The notes beneath the pieces are model-generated. The model saw nothing but the letters and a program-made list of their open reading frames with translations. It made no database searches and had not been told where the DNA came from. Below are positions 8,168 through 16,120 of a DNA stretch of 40,173 nucleotides, piece by piece. Both the position numbers and the translations under genes were made by a program. The stretch is from an uncultured Prevotella sp. (GTDB lineage: Bacteria; Bacteroidota; Bacteroidia; Bacteroidales; Bacteroidaceae), in NCBI GenBank assembly GCA_900543155.1, contig UQQN01000008.1, forward strand, positions 1 to 40,173. The letters run 5' to 3'. Position 1 is the first letter of the stretch, and each line of letters begins with the position of its first letter.

Positions 8168-9190
8168 ATGACAACTCAAAAGAAAAAACGTCTTTACATC
8201 TCGTGCGGCATAGGTGTCGTGTTTGTGGTGTTGTTTTATTGGCTCTTTCTGAGCAGCTTTAGTTCATCGAGCAAAGCCTCGTTTGTTAAAATAGACAAGG
8301 ACGATAATATTGACTCTGTGTATGTAAAGCTCGAAAAAGTGGCAAAACCAAGGCAAATGGTTGGTTTGAAACTCGTTTGTACGTTGCTTAACTACAGTGG
8401 CCACATACACACAGGTCGTTATGCTACAGGCGAAGGTGTTAGCACACTAAGCTTGGCGCGTAATTTGCGTGGAGGACGTCAAGCCACGGTGAAATTGGTG
8501 ATTCCAGTGGTTCACACCTTGTCAGACTTGGCAGGACGTCTCTCAAAGCAGTTGCAGTATGACTCGCTCACGTTGAATCGTGTATTCCATGATGCACATC
8601 TACTTCGCGAATATGGTGTAGACACCACCACCTTAGCTTGCTTGTTTATTCCGAATACGTATGAGGTGTATTGGAATATTACCCCTGAAAAGTTGCTTGA
8701 TCGTATGCAGAAAGAGCAAAAGGAGTATTGGACAAATACGCGCATTCGCAAGGCAAAAGAGGCAGGTTTAACCCCCAATGAGGCATATACTTTGGCATCG
8801 ATTGTAGAACAAGAATCTACGAATCCTGATGAGCGTCCTATGATTGCGGGAATGTACATCAATCGTCTGCATAAAAACATGCGTTTACAGGCAGACCCTA
8901 CAGTAAAGTTTGCTTTGCAGAATTTTACGTTGCGTCGCATCATGAAGAACCATCTTAGTGTAGACAGTCCTTATAACACCTATCGCAATGCAGGTCTTCC
9001 TCCTGGTCCTATTTGCATCCCCTCTCTCGATGCTATTGAGGCTGTGTTGAACTATACACACCACGATTATCTGTACATGTGTGCAAAGGCTGATTTTTCG
9101 GGTACACACAGTTTTGCTGTTACTTACGAGGAGCATCTAAAGAATGCGCATGACTATGCTGAAGAACTCAACAAAAGAGGCGTAAAATAA
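8168..9190 (+). CDS. mltG: Endolytic murein transglycosylase MltG
   Basis: 340 residues: a short basic cytoplasmic tail, one membrane segment at about residues 10-31 (CGIGVVFVVLFYWLFLSS), then a periplasmic YceG/MltG domain. The catalytic glutamate is probably Glu214 in LASIVEQES, in the place of E. coli Glu218, followed by the conserved AGMYINRLHKNMRLQADPTV and the DSPYNTYRNAGLPPGPI segment. MltG cuts nascent glycan strands and sets their length. The gene stands alone between its own promoter and a weak terminator, divergent from the acyl-CoA ligase gene. Confidence 0.93.
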   Translation: MTTQKKKRLYISCGIGVVFVVLFYWLFLSSFSSSSKASFVKIDKDDNIDSVYVKLEKVAKPRQMVGLKLVCTLLNYSGHIHTGRYATGEGVSTLSLARNLRGGRQATVKLVIPVVHTLSDLAGRLSKQLQYDSLTLNRVFHDAHLLREYGVDTTTLACLFIPNTYEVYWNITPEKLLDRMQKEQKEYWTNTRIRKAKEAGLTPNEAYTLASIVEQESTNPDERPMIAGMYINRLHKNMRLQADPTVKFALQNFTLRRIMKNHLSVDSPYNTYRNAGLPPGPICIPSLDAIEAVLNYTHHDYLYMCAKADFSGTHSFAVTYEEHLKNAHDYAEELNKRGVK

Positions 9191-9235
9191 GTTTTTACCT
9201 CCTCTTTTTGTGTGGTGCGAACCACTTTTAAGTGT

Positions 9236-9264
9236 AATCCCTCTAAAAAATAGGGGGATTTTAC
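9236..9264 (+). terminator. Probable terminator of mltG
   Basis: Stem 9236-9244 with 9252-9260 (nine pairs, one mismatch), A-rich loop, then a short T run. A smaller GTGGT/ACCAC hairpin lies just before it at about 9213-9226. Confidence 0.5.
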
Positions 9265-9358
9265 ATGTGATGTCCTTGATGACATGGATGCGTGTATTTT
9301 TGTCATAAAAGTGTACTTTTTAGGTTGTCATTTTTTGGCTTGTTTTTGTTTCGGTGTT

Positions 9359-9388
9359 CCTTCGGGATGATATCGGAATGTCATCGGA
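9359..9388 (+). repeat. 30-base dispersed repeat, copy 1
   Basis: Matches the reverse complement of 24258-24287 at 28 of 30 bases (core ATGATATCGG and ATGTCATCGGA). Both copies are in gene-free DNA near a TGAC/GTCA repeat cluster. Confidence 0.8.
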
Positions 9389-9752
9389 ATTTTCATTCAC
9401 CGAAAATGGGGTGTTGAAGCATGCTTGCGAATACAAAATTATAACGGGAAAAAGTAATAAGCAAATTTTTTGTGATTTTGGAGGCGTTTTGCATCGTTAA
9501 AATGCCTCACTCTCCCAGTATTTATTGGGGAAAATTTTATTTTTATGTATCACAATAGTTTGCATATCATGAAAGGTTCTATTTCGGAAGATGACCGAGA
9601 CAAAAAATTACGATTTAAGGAGTAAGACAGACTGTGGGCAAAAAGTAAAAATTGTATTGCATGCAATATGCAAGAAGAATAGCGCGATTAGCCCTTCTGA
9701 ACAGTAGAATTTGTAGTTAAAGGTTTGTTAACTGCAAATTAATAAATATTTC

Positions 9753-9814
9753 AAATGACAAAATGACAGCGTTTCTCTTGATAATCAATGAGTTATGCTG
9801 TCATTTGTCATTTT
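9753..9814. repeat. Long palindromic hairpin, TTGATAATCAA core, copy A
   Basis: Left arm 9753-9770 (AAATGACAAAATGACAGC) pairs with 9797-9814 with one base shifted. The inner part CTC-TTGAT-A-ATCAA-T-GAG continues the stem almost to the centre at 9783. The same architecture with different arm bases occurs at 39894-39952. Confidence 0.85.
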
Positions 9815-9928
9815 CTCTATGTACTTAAATTTTAGCTTCTTGTTGCCTTAATCCGCTTTATTGTGAATTGTAAATTGTGAGTCGGGATATATGGCTTATT
9901 GAAGCTATTAAGTGGGTTGTTTACGGGG

Positions 9929-11197
9929 TTACCGTTGTTTATCTTTCCAAAACGCATTCATGCGATCTTTGCTAAGGTTTTCGTGTGGATTGTTACACGG
10001 ATGCCAAAGCACTTCTTGTTTGAGTTCGTCGGGCATGTATTGTTGGGGCGTGAAATTGCTAGGGTAATCGTGTGGATATAGATATCCATCGTGATAGCCC
10101 AACTCAGCCATTAGTTGTGTAGGTGCATTACGAATGGGAAGTGGAACAGGTAGATTCCCTGTTTGTTTTACAAGTTGAATAGCTTGATTAATGCCGTTAT
10201 ATGCTGAATTACTTTTAGCACTTGTAGCTAAATATACCGTGGCTTCAGCCAAGGGTATTCTACCTTCGGGCCAACCAATTTTAGCCACAGCATCGAATGC
10301 AGCATTGGCTAAAAGCAAGGCATTCGGGTTGGCAAGTCCAATATCCTCCGCAGCCGAAATAACCAAGCGTCGGGCTATGAATTTGGGGTCTTCGCCTCCT
10401 TCTATCATACGTGCTAACCAATAAAGTGCTGCGTCGGGGTCGCTGCCACGAATGCTCTTGATAAAGGCAGAAATGATGTCGTAGTGCATTTCTCCCTCTT
10501 TATCATACGCCAATGGGTTTTGCTGCAAACGCTCTGTAATGGTAGCATTGTCAATCACCAACGAGTTCGTGGTTGCAGCAGAGGTTATCAAATCGAGAAT
10601 GCCTAATAGTTTGCGTGCATCGCCTCCACTAAATCTGAATAAAGCTTCAGTCTCTTTCACTTCGATGTGCATCTCTTTAAGCACAATGTCTTTGGTCAAT
10701 GCTCGCTCTAAGAGTTCTTCTAAGTCCTTTTTTTCAAGGCTTTTCAGGACATAAACTTGACAACGTGAAAGGAGTGGACGAATAACCTCGAACGAGGGAT
10801 TTTCGGTAGTTGCACCAATCAGAGTGATAGCCCCCGTTTCGACAGCAGCAAGCAGAGAGTCTTGTTGCGATTTAGAAAAACGGTGAATTTCGTCAATAAA
10901 GAGAATAGGACTCTGTTCGTTGAAAAATCTACCTTTTGTGGCTTTGTCAATAACCTCGCGCACCTCTTTCACCCCACTGTTAACAGCCGAAAGAGTGTAG
11001 AATGGTGTGTCTAATTGGTTTGCAATGATTTTTGCCAAAGTGGTTTTTCCCACTCCCGGAGGTCCCCAAAGAATGAAGGAAGAGATGTGTCCCGAGTCAA
11101 TCATTCTTCGCAACACGGCTCCACTACCCACTAAATGTTTCTGACCTATGTAATCGTCGAGCGTAGAAGGTCTTAAACGCTCTGCTAATGGTTTCAT
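9929..11197 (-). CDS. rarA: Replication-associated recombination protein A (RarA/MgsA)
   Basis: 422-residue AAA+ ATPase that acts at stalled replication forks. Seen: PLAERLRPSTLDDYIGQ at the N-terminus, Walker A GPPGVGKT (45-52), Walker B ILFIDEIHRF, sensor 1 GATTENPSFEV, sensor 2 SGGDARKLL, and the C-terminal tetramerisation region with DPDAALYWLARMIEGGEDPKF-type wording and the helical tail ending in HPCNNPHENLSKDR. Length is normal. It follows the ABC-F gene on the same strand after 71 bases, so the two may share a transcript. Confidence 0.95.
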   Translation of the reverse strand: MKPLAERLRPSTLDDYIGQKHLVGSGAVLRRMIDSGHISSFILWGPPGVGKTTLAKIIANQLDTPFYTLSAVNSGVKEVREVIDKATKGRFFNEQSPILFIDEIHRFSKSQQDSLLAAVETGAITLIGATTENPSFEVIRPLLSRCQVYVLKSLEKKDLEELLERALTKDIVLKEMHIEVKETEALFRFSGGDARKLLGILDLITSAATTNSLVIDNATITERLQQNPLAYDKEGEMHYDIISAFIKSIRGSDPDAALYWLARMIEGGEDPKFIARRLVISAAEDIGLANPNALLLANAAFDAVAKIGWPEGRIPLAEATVYLATSAKSNSAYNGINQAIQLVKQTGNLPVPLPIRNAPTQLMAELGYHDGYLYPHDYPSNFTPQQYMPDELKQEVLWHPCNNPHENLSKDRMNAFWKDKQR

Positions 11198-11268
11198 GTT
11201 GTTTTTTTATTTTTAGGGGTAAAGCATATGTTAGTTGAGTGCATTCTAAAATCCCCACTCAGAACACC

Positions 11269-13173
11269 TTATCCCTCAATTTCGCTTAGTTCGAGCCAAC
11301 GCATTGATTTCTCGTCTAAATCGTCCGACAATACGGGCAAGCGTTTACTCTTTTCAGTTAATTCGTCTACAGAGAGATTGCCCGAGCAGAGTGCAGCTTC
11401 GAGTTCTTGTTTTTCTTTCTCGAGTGCTTCAATGTCTTTTTCAAGTTGTTGCAGCTCTTGTTTTTCTTTAAACGTGAGTTTGCGTTTCTTTTCGCCACCC
11501 CAAGTGTTTTGTTTGGTTTGTGTGGCAGACTTGTTTGCAGCTTTTTCGGTTTGTGCTTCGTGCTCTTGTAAAGACTTCCATTCGCGATATTCAGAATAGT
11601 TGCCAGGGAAGTCATCAATCTTTCCTTCGCCATTAAATACCAATAAATGGTCTACCACTTTATCCATGAAATATCTGTCGTGGCTAACCACAATTACACA
11701 GCCTCTAAAGTCTTGCAAATATTCTTCAAGCACCTGCAAGGTGGCAATGTCTAAGTCGTTGGTCGGTTCGTCGAGCACCAAGAAGTTTGGATTCTTCATC
11801 AACACGGTGCAGAGTTGCAAACGTCTGCGTTCACCGCCCGAGAGCTTATATATGTAGTCTTGTTGTCGGGCAGGGGGAAACAAGAAGTGTGTAAGGAATT
11901 GCATGGCTGTGAGGTGGCGTCCACCTCCTAAGTCAATGGTTTCAGCAAACTTCCTAACAGCGTCAATCACCTTGTCTTGTTCATTAAATTCCATTCCCTC
12001 TTGCGAGAAATAGCCAAAACGTACGGTTTCGCCAATAGAGAATTCTCCGCTATCAGGTTTTTCTAATCCTAATAGCAGTTTAATAAACGTACTTTTGCCT
12101 GTGCCGTTTCCACCTACAATGCCCATTTTTTCGTAACGTGAGAAGTTGTAGTAAAAGTTGTCAAGAATCACTTTTTGGGTGGTCTTACCTTCGGAATTAG
12201 GCACGTCGAATGCTTTGCACACGTAGTTGGCTTCAAAGATTTTGCTGCCAATATATCCACTCTTCACCTCTAGGCGTGCAGCACGTTCTTCTCGGCGTCG
12301 TTTCGCGCGTTGTTCAAGTTCAACAAAAGCCTCTTTGCGGTATCTTGCTTTTGTGCCACGTGCGCAAGGCATGCGTCGCATCCAGTCAAGTTCTTTGCGA
12401 TAAAGGTTGTTTGCTTTAGCAATATTGGCATTTTGTGCGGCAATACGTTGCTCGCGTTTGTCAAGGTAGTATTCGTAGTTTCCTGCATAGGCATACAAAC
12501 CGTTATCGTCTAACTCTAAAATGGTTTGACACACATTGTCAAGGAAGTAACGGTCGTGTGTCACCATGAGCAAGGCTTTAGTGGTGCGTTGCAAGTAACC
12601 TTCAAGCCATTCAATCATTTCAAGGTCTAAATGGTTGGTCGGTTCGTCGAGCACCAATAGGTCGGGGTCTGCCATCAATACATTCGCCAAAGCCACACGT
12701 TTAAGTTGTCCTCCCGACAATTCCTCAACAGGCTGCATAAAGTTAGAAATGTCCAACTTCGACAAAATTTGTTTGGCTTTCAACTCAAAGTCCCAAGCCT
12801 CACGGCGTTCCATTTCGTCAATAAGGTCACTCAGTCCGGGGTTGCCAGGAGTAGCCAAACACTGTTCATATTTGCTGATAAGAGTAGACAAATCGCCGCC
12901 ACGCTGAAAACATGCATCAATAACCGTTGTACCAGGTTCGAATACGGGTGTCTGTTCAAGAATGGCTATATTGGCATCGCGGCGCGTAATAATATCACCA
13001 TTGTCGTAGTCTTCTTTTCCAGCAAGAATATTCAGCAGTGTGCTTTTTCCAGCACCATTGTGTGCAATAAGTCCCACCTTTTGCCCATCTGCCACCGAAA
13101 AACTAATATCGTTAAACAGTTCGAGTGCGCCAAAGCGTTTGGTAAGGTGTTGTATGTCGAGAAGAGGAGTCAT
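11269..13173 (-). CDS. ABC-F family ATPase (Uup-like)
   Basis: 634 residues with two fused ABC domains and no membrane segments. Domain 1: Walker A AHNGAGKST (37-45), signature LSGGQLKRVALA, Walker B LLVLDEPTNHLD. An Arg-rich linker (RRMPCARGTKARYRKEA, KRRREERAARLE) joins domain 2: GGNGTGKST, LSGGERRRLQLC, FLVLDEPTNDLD. The last ~90 residues form a charged coiled coil (LTFKEKQELQQLEKDIEALEKE), the Uup-type C-terminal extension that binds nucleic acid. ABC-F proteins act on ribosomes or DNA junctions in the cytoplasm. Resistance-type ABC-F proteins have a different linker, so a housekeeping Uup role is more likely. Confidence 0.88.
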   Translation of the reverse strand: MTPLLDIQHLTKRFGALELFNDISFSVADGQKVGLIAHNGAGKSTLLNILAGKEDYDNGDIITRRDANIAILEQTPVFEPGTTVIDACFQRGGDLSTLISKYEQCLATPGNPGLSDLIDEMERREAWDFELKAKQILSKLDISNFMQPVEELSGGQLKRVALANVLMADPDLLVLDEPTNHLDLEMIEWLEGYLQRTTKALLMVTHDRYFLDNVCQTILELDDNGLYAYAGNYEYYLDKREQRIAAQNANIAKANNLYRKELDWMRRMPCARGTKARYRKEAFVELEQRAKRRREERAARLEVKSGYIGSKIFEANYVCKAFDVPNSEGKTTQKVILDNFYYNFSRYEKMGIVGGNGTGKSTFIKLLLGLEKPDSGEFSIGETVRFGYFSQEGMEFNEQDKVIDAVRKFAETIDLGGGRHLTAMQFLTHFLFPPARQQDYIYKLSGGERRRLQLCTVLMKNPNFLVLDEPTNDLDIATLQVLEEYLQDFRGCVIVVSHDRYFMDKVVDHLLVFNGEGKIDDFPGNYSEYREWKSLQEHEAQTEKAANKSATQTKQNTWGGEKKRKLTFKEKQELQQLEKDIEALEKEKQELEAALCSGNLSVDELTEKSKRLPVLSDDLDEKSMRWLELSEIEG

Positions 13174-13282
13174 TTTTTGTGAATCAAATTTTATGAGAAC
13201 CGCTTATAAACCATTCGCTTTAGGCGGTTGTAGCAAGTTGTGAGAGAGGAAAGTTGTGCAGAAATAATTTTTGAGAACCTAT

Positions 13283-14455
13283 TTAAGGTCTGAACTTTGG
13301 AATTTCAACTGCGATACCTCCATTTTTTGCTGAGATTTGTGTCAGTTCAGCCAAGCACGACCATTCAGCAGCATCATACACATCCATGTCGAGAGGTAAG
13401 CCTTGTTGTAGACAGGCAATAAAACGTGAGTCCATAGCAAAATTCATGGCATTTTTCACGCCCAATTCAGTACCTTCTTTCCATAACAAGGCTGCGGGTG
13501 TGGTAGCAAATTTTTCTAATAGTTGGTTTGCATCCTCGCCACATACCGCGCTATTTGTTTCGGTTTGCACAGTAGCTATGGGATATTTTTGTGCATAGCC
13601 CTTTGTTCCACAGATAGTTTGCATGCGGCTATAAGGTCTTGGCGTTGTAACATCAAGTTGCAGCAGAATGCTTACCCCGTTGGCTGTTTGAATAAGCGAA
13701 TTGTTGATTTTACCCACACACGCCCCACTTTCTTTATTTTCAACCCCCTTACTCGTTATAGATGTTAAACTAACCATGCGGTCTGAGTTGTGAAAATCGA
13801 GCAACTGTGCAATAGGTCCAATGCCATGTGTGGGGTAGGGGTTGCCTCCATGTTGTGCACACGATTGCAACATCCAATTGTGGTGTGTATCTTTTTTGCC
13901 ACAATCGTCCATGTCGGATGCTGTGCCTAAATGGTGGATGTAGGCACCTTCGCAATGCGTAATTTTTCCAAATAAGCCCTGTTGGTGCATTTGCAAGGTT
14001 TCAAGCGCAAAAAGGTCGTAGCAGCAATTCTCTGTCATAAAGAGGTGTCGCTGCGTCTCTTCAGCCGTTCGCACTAATTGCCAACACTCGTCAATGGTGG
14101 TTGCTGCAGGCACCTCAACTGCCACGTGTTTGCCACATTTCATGGCATGAACCGCAATAGGTGTGTGCGAACTCCATTCTGTGCAAATATACAAAAGGTC
14201 TATATCTTTGTAGTCACAAACCTCCTTCCAAGCCTCAACTCCTTGCAGAGTTTTTGCCACAGGGCGTCCTTGGGCTTGTAACATTTTGTTTGCTTTGTCA
14301 AGTCGTTCTTGGTGCAAGTCTACAATATATTTGAATTCAGCACCTTTAATATATGCGTATCTTTCAAGCGTTTTCATGCCTCTGTCTCCCAAGCCAATAA
14401 GGGCTATACGCACGTGGGGGATAGGGGGACATTTAAGTTGTACGGCAGATGGCAT
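13283..14455 (-). CDS. Gfo/Idh/MocA oxidoreductase, GH109-like
   Basis: 390 residues from the ATG at 14455. A Rossmann fold opens with IALIGLGDRG (residues 18-26), followed by CTEWSSHTPIAVHAMKCGKHVAVEVPAA, then family landmarks TENCCYDLFALE and HGGNPYPTHGIGPIAQLL. These resemble GH109 enzymes, which use bound NAD+ to cleave alpha-N-acetylgalactosamine. Most GH109 enzymes carry an export signal; none is seen here. An upstream GTG/ATG (14527/14521) would add 24/22 residues but that stretch is the terminator of rpmE2, so it is rejected. It could be a plain sugar dehydrogenase; GH109 activity is inferred. It lies between rpmE2 and the ABC-F gene, all on the minus strand. Confidence 0.8.
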   Translation of the reverse strand: MPSAVQLKCPPIPHVRIALIGLGDRGMKTLERYAYIKGAEFKYIVDLHQERLDKANKMLQAQGRPVAKTLQGVEAWKEVCDYKDIDLLYICTEWSSHTPIAVHAMKCGKHVAVEVPAATTIDECWQLVRTAEETQRHLFMTENCCYDLFALETLQMHQQGLFGKITHCEGAYIHHLGTASDMDDCGKKDTHHNWMLQSCAQHGGNPYPTHGIGPIAQLLDFHNSDRMVSLTSITSKGVENKESGACVGKINNSLIQTANGVSILLQLDVTTPRPYSRMQTICGTKGYAQKYPIATVQTETNSAVCGEDANQLLEKFATTPAALLWKEGTELGVKNAMNFAMDSRFIACLQQGLPLDMDVYDAAEWSCLAELTQISAKNGGIAVEIPKFRP

Positions 14456-14486
14456 ATTTAAGACTTTATGGGTTTTGGTAGGGGTA

Positions 14487-14529
14487 TAAAAATAAAAAAG
14501 TGGATACGCCTTTGCAGACATATCCACTT
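14487..14529 (-). terminator. Rho-independent terminator of rpmE2
   Basis: On the minus strand AAGTGGATA (14521-14529) pairs perfectly with TATCCACTT (14498-14506), followed by a T-rich run through about 14487. It lies 62 bases after the rpmE2 stop. Confidence 0.85.
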
Positions 14530-14591
14530 ACCACTTGGGTGTTACCTTGCCCTTTGATAAGAACTATCTATAGAGCGTAAAGTAAGGAGAA

Positions 14592-14843
14592 TTACTTACG
14601 GCTCTTACCGTAACGGTTCATGAACTTGTCTACACGACCGGCAGTGTCTACGAGCTTAGACTTACCAGTGTAGAAGGGGTGAGAAGTGCTCGAGATTTCG
14701 AGCTTCACTACGGGATAAGTTTCGCCTTCAAATTCAACTGTGTCAGTTGTTTTGCAGGTTGAACGTGAAAGGAACATGTCGCCGTTGCTCATGTCTTTGA
14801 ATACTACGGGACGATAATTCTCAGGGTGAATACCTTGTTTCAT
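14592..14843 (-). CDS. rpmE2: 50S ribosomal protein bL31 type B
   Basis: 83 residues from ATG 14843 (MKQGIHPENYRPVVFKDMS). It shows TYPVVKLEISSTSHPFYTG and the basic tail. The CxxC-type zinc ligands of type A bL31 are absent, so this is the zinc-independent type B form. The upstream in-frame ATG at 14870 would add nine residues not found in the family and is rejected. It has its own promoter (14918-14948) and terminator. Confidence 0.95.
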   Translation of the reverse strand: MKQGIHPENYRPVVFKDMSNGDMFLSRSTCKTTDTVEFEGETYPVVKLEISSTSHPFYTGKSKLVDTAGRVDKFMNRYGKSRK

Positions 14844-14917
14844 TTTGCTATAGCTTTTATGGTTTATCAAATTGTTTTGGTAACAACTTAGTGTAATGGT
14901 CGTTGTTTTATCGGCTG

Positions 14918-14948
14918 CAAAAGTACTATTTTTTATTTAAGTCACAAA
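14918..14948 (-). promoter_or_regulatory. Promoter of rpmE2
   Basis: On the minus strand TTTG (14945-14948), 19-base spacer, TACTTTTG (14918-14925). Leader of about 69 bases. It is back to back with the promoter at 14966-14997. Confidence 0.75.
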
Positions 14949-14965
14949 ACATTGCTCGCTTTTTC

Positions 14966-14997
14966 TTTGTTTTTTAAGTGTTTATCTCCTAACTTTG
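14966..14997 (+). promoter_or_regulatory. Promoter of the DUF3256 gene, close to the start codon
   Basis: TTTG at 14966-14969, 20-base spacer, TAACTTTG at 14990-14997. The ATG begins only five bases after the box, so the predicted mRNA has essentially no leader. Confidence 0.75.
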
Positions 14998-15002
14998 CGC
15001 CC

Positions 15003-15665
15003 ATGAAATCGATTTTTTACACCATATTGCTTTTTTTGTTTGCTGCGAGTCCACTTTCGGCGCAGCACTACGTAGACAAATTCTTTGCCAATATTCCTCC
15101 TCAAGTATTGTCTATTATCGATCAAACATCTCGTCTTGATATGATCGACCTTTATAACAATAATATGCAGGCACAGGCTGAAAATTTGTATGGTGGAATG
15201 TCTCGCATTCAAAAAAAATCGGACTATTTTATTGACGTAAAGCTCACAGAGTCAAGCACTTGGCAAATGCGTATTATGCCCTCTGCACACGATACGCTGA
15301 TTGTGTGTGTACACTCATTAACTGCCAATGGCACCAGTTCTACCTTGCGCTTTTATAAGCAAGATTGGCATCCCGTAAAACATGATTTAGTGATGCCCAC
15401 GTTTAGCCATTTTTTGACGTCTAAACCTCATTTGTCGGCAGCCCGTATTCAAACTTTAGAGTCGGAATTAAAACTCCTCCCTGTAAAAATTACGTTGGAC
15501 GAGAAGCAACCACTTGTTATTTTTGAACTCAGCACCGAAGCTTTGACTATTACTGACAAAGCCGATGCTAAATTGATGCTTAAACCCTTAATCTTTGACT
15601 TGCTGACCAATAAGTTTGTAGAGAAAGCAGAGAAGAAGGATGTTGTTAATAATCATAATCGTTAG
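15003..15665 (+). CDS. DUF3256 family exported protein
   Basis: 220 residues from ATG 15003. The signal peptide MKSIFYTILLFLFAASPLSAQ has a likely cut after SAQ, which places the protein in the periplasm or outer membrane. The family match rests on the RLDMIDLYNNNM segment, YFIDVKLTESSTWQMRIMP and DTLIVCVHSL, all DUF3256-like (a Bacteroidetes family of unknown function). The earlier in-frame ATG at 14952 lies upstream of the promoter box and is rejected. It stands alone, divergent from rpmE2. I do not know its function. Confidence 0.8.
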   Translation: MKSIFYTILLFLFAASPLSAQHYVDKFFANIPPQVLSIIDQTSRLDMIDLYNNNMQAQAENLYGGMSRIQKKSDYFIDVKLTESSTWQMRIMPSAHDTLIVCVHSLTANGTSSTLRFYKQDWHPVKHDLVMPTFSHFLTSKPHLSAARIQTLESELKLLPVKITLDEKQPLVIFELSTEALTITDKADAKLMLKPLIFDLLTNKFVEKAEKKDVVNNHNR

Positions 15666-15745
15666 ATTGTGAGAAATGCAAACTATCGATTATTCATGGT
15701 GGTGAATGACAAACTCGTTTTGTGGTTCGCTGTTATGAGTAGGGT

Positions 15746-15812
15746 GCTCAAAATCATGCAGAACAAAATTATGAATTTTGAACACCCTATCTAACGGGGT
15801 TATCCATTATAA
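15746..15812 (-). repeat. CCCCGTTAG dispersed repeat, copy 1 (minus)
   Basis: Read on the minus strand: TAATGGATAACCCCGTTAG, then AGGGTG, then a stretch with CATAATT and GCATG. It aligns over about 60 bases with 40000-40065 on the plus strand, and its first 20 bases with 40134-40153. Confidence 0.7.
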
Positions 15813-15926
15813 CGACACAAAAACAGAGTTGAACCCTATATAGATTATTATTGAATACTTTCTCCTTTAAACTTCTTAACTACCTTTTTGGGAATTGTCC
15901 TTGCTCAAATTTTGTATTGCGAGTGA
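15813..15926. other. Spacer before the 73-bp tandem repeat
   Basis: Together with 15666-15745 this is gene-free. Apart from the CCCCGTTAG repeat I see nothing that can be named. Confidence 0.5.
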
Positions 15927-16093
15927 TTTGCACTATCTTTGCATAAGATAGGCTGCACCTCAGCAGTGCATTCAAGTAAACTTGATGCACTGCGTTCGGT
16001 TTGCACTATCTTTGCATAAGATAGGCTACACCTCAGCATAAAACTCAAGCAAACTTGGTTTTCTGCCTTCAGTTTGCACTATCTTTGCATAAG
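15927..16093 (+). repeat. 73-bp tandem repeat, 2.3 units, each with a promoter box and a hairpin
   Basis: Units start at 15927, 16000 and 16073 (period exactly 73). Each opens with TTTGCACTATCTTTGCATAA, containing TATCTTTG at 15934, 16007 and 16080. Units 1 and 2 go on to CACCTCAGCA and a hairpin: arms 15963-15976/15981-15993 with loop TAAA, and 16036-16049/16054-16066 with loop CAAA. The stem centres differ (GTGCAT versus AAAAC) yet both still pair, with the same bulged T next to CAAG. The third, partial unit serves the gene at 16121. Confidence 0.9.
16080..16087 (+). promoter_or_regulatory. -7 box of the DUF4468 gene
   Basis: TATCTTTG of the third repeat unit, 33 bases before the ATG at 16121. 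The upstream TTG at 16055-16057 is 22 bases away, one more than the usual maximum. Boxes at 15934 and 16007 may be extra start sites. Confidence 0.7.
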
Positions 16094-16120
16094 CTACGTA
16101 AAAAATCTAACAAATCAGAT

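Larger units (their letters stand above)
9265..9928. other. Gene-free stretch with two repeat segments
   Basis: No credible coding region in either direction. It contains a 30-base segment at 9359-9388 that recurs, inverted, at 24258-24287, and the long palindromic hairpin at 9753-9814. The rest is AT-rich with no feature I can support. Confidence 0.6.

Noticed and set aside
11269..13173. Antibiotic-resistance ABC-F protein
   Set aside because: The Uup-type C-terminal coiled coil and core-gene setting favour a housekeeping role; no resistance-type linker or mobile context is seen.
14456..14527. N-terminal extension of the GH109-like protein
   Set aside because: The stretch contains the perfect-stem terminator of rpmE2 and starts with GTG; the family alignment begins after the ATG at 14455.
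15927..16093. CRISPR array
   Set aside because: Only 2.3 units with 73-base period and related, not unique, spacers; each unit has a promoter box, and no cas genes are present.
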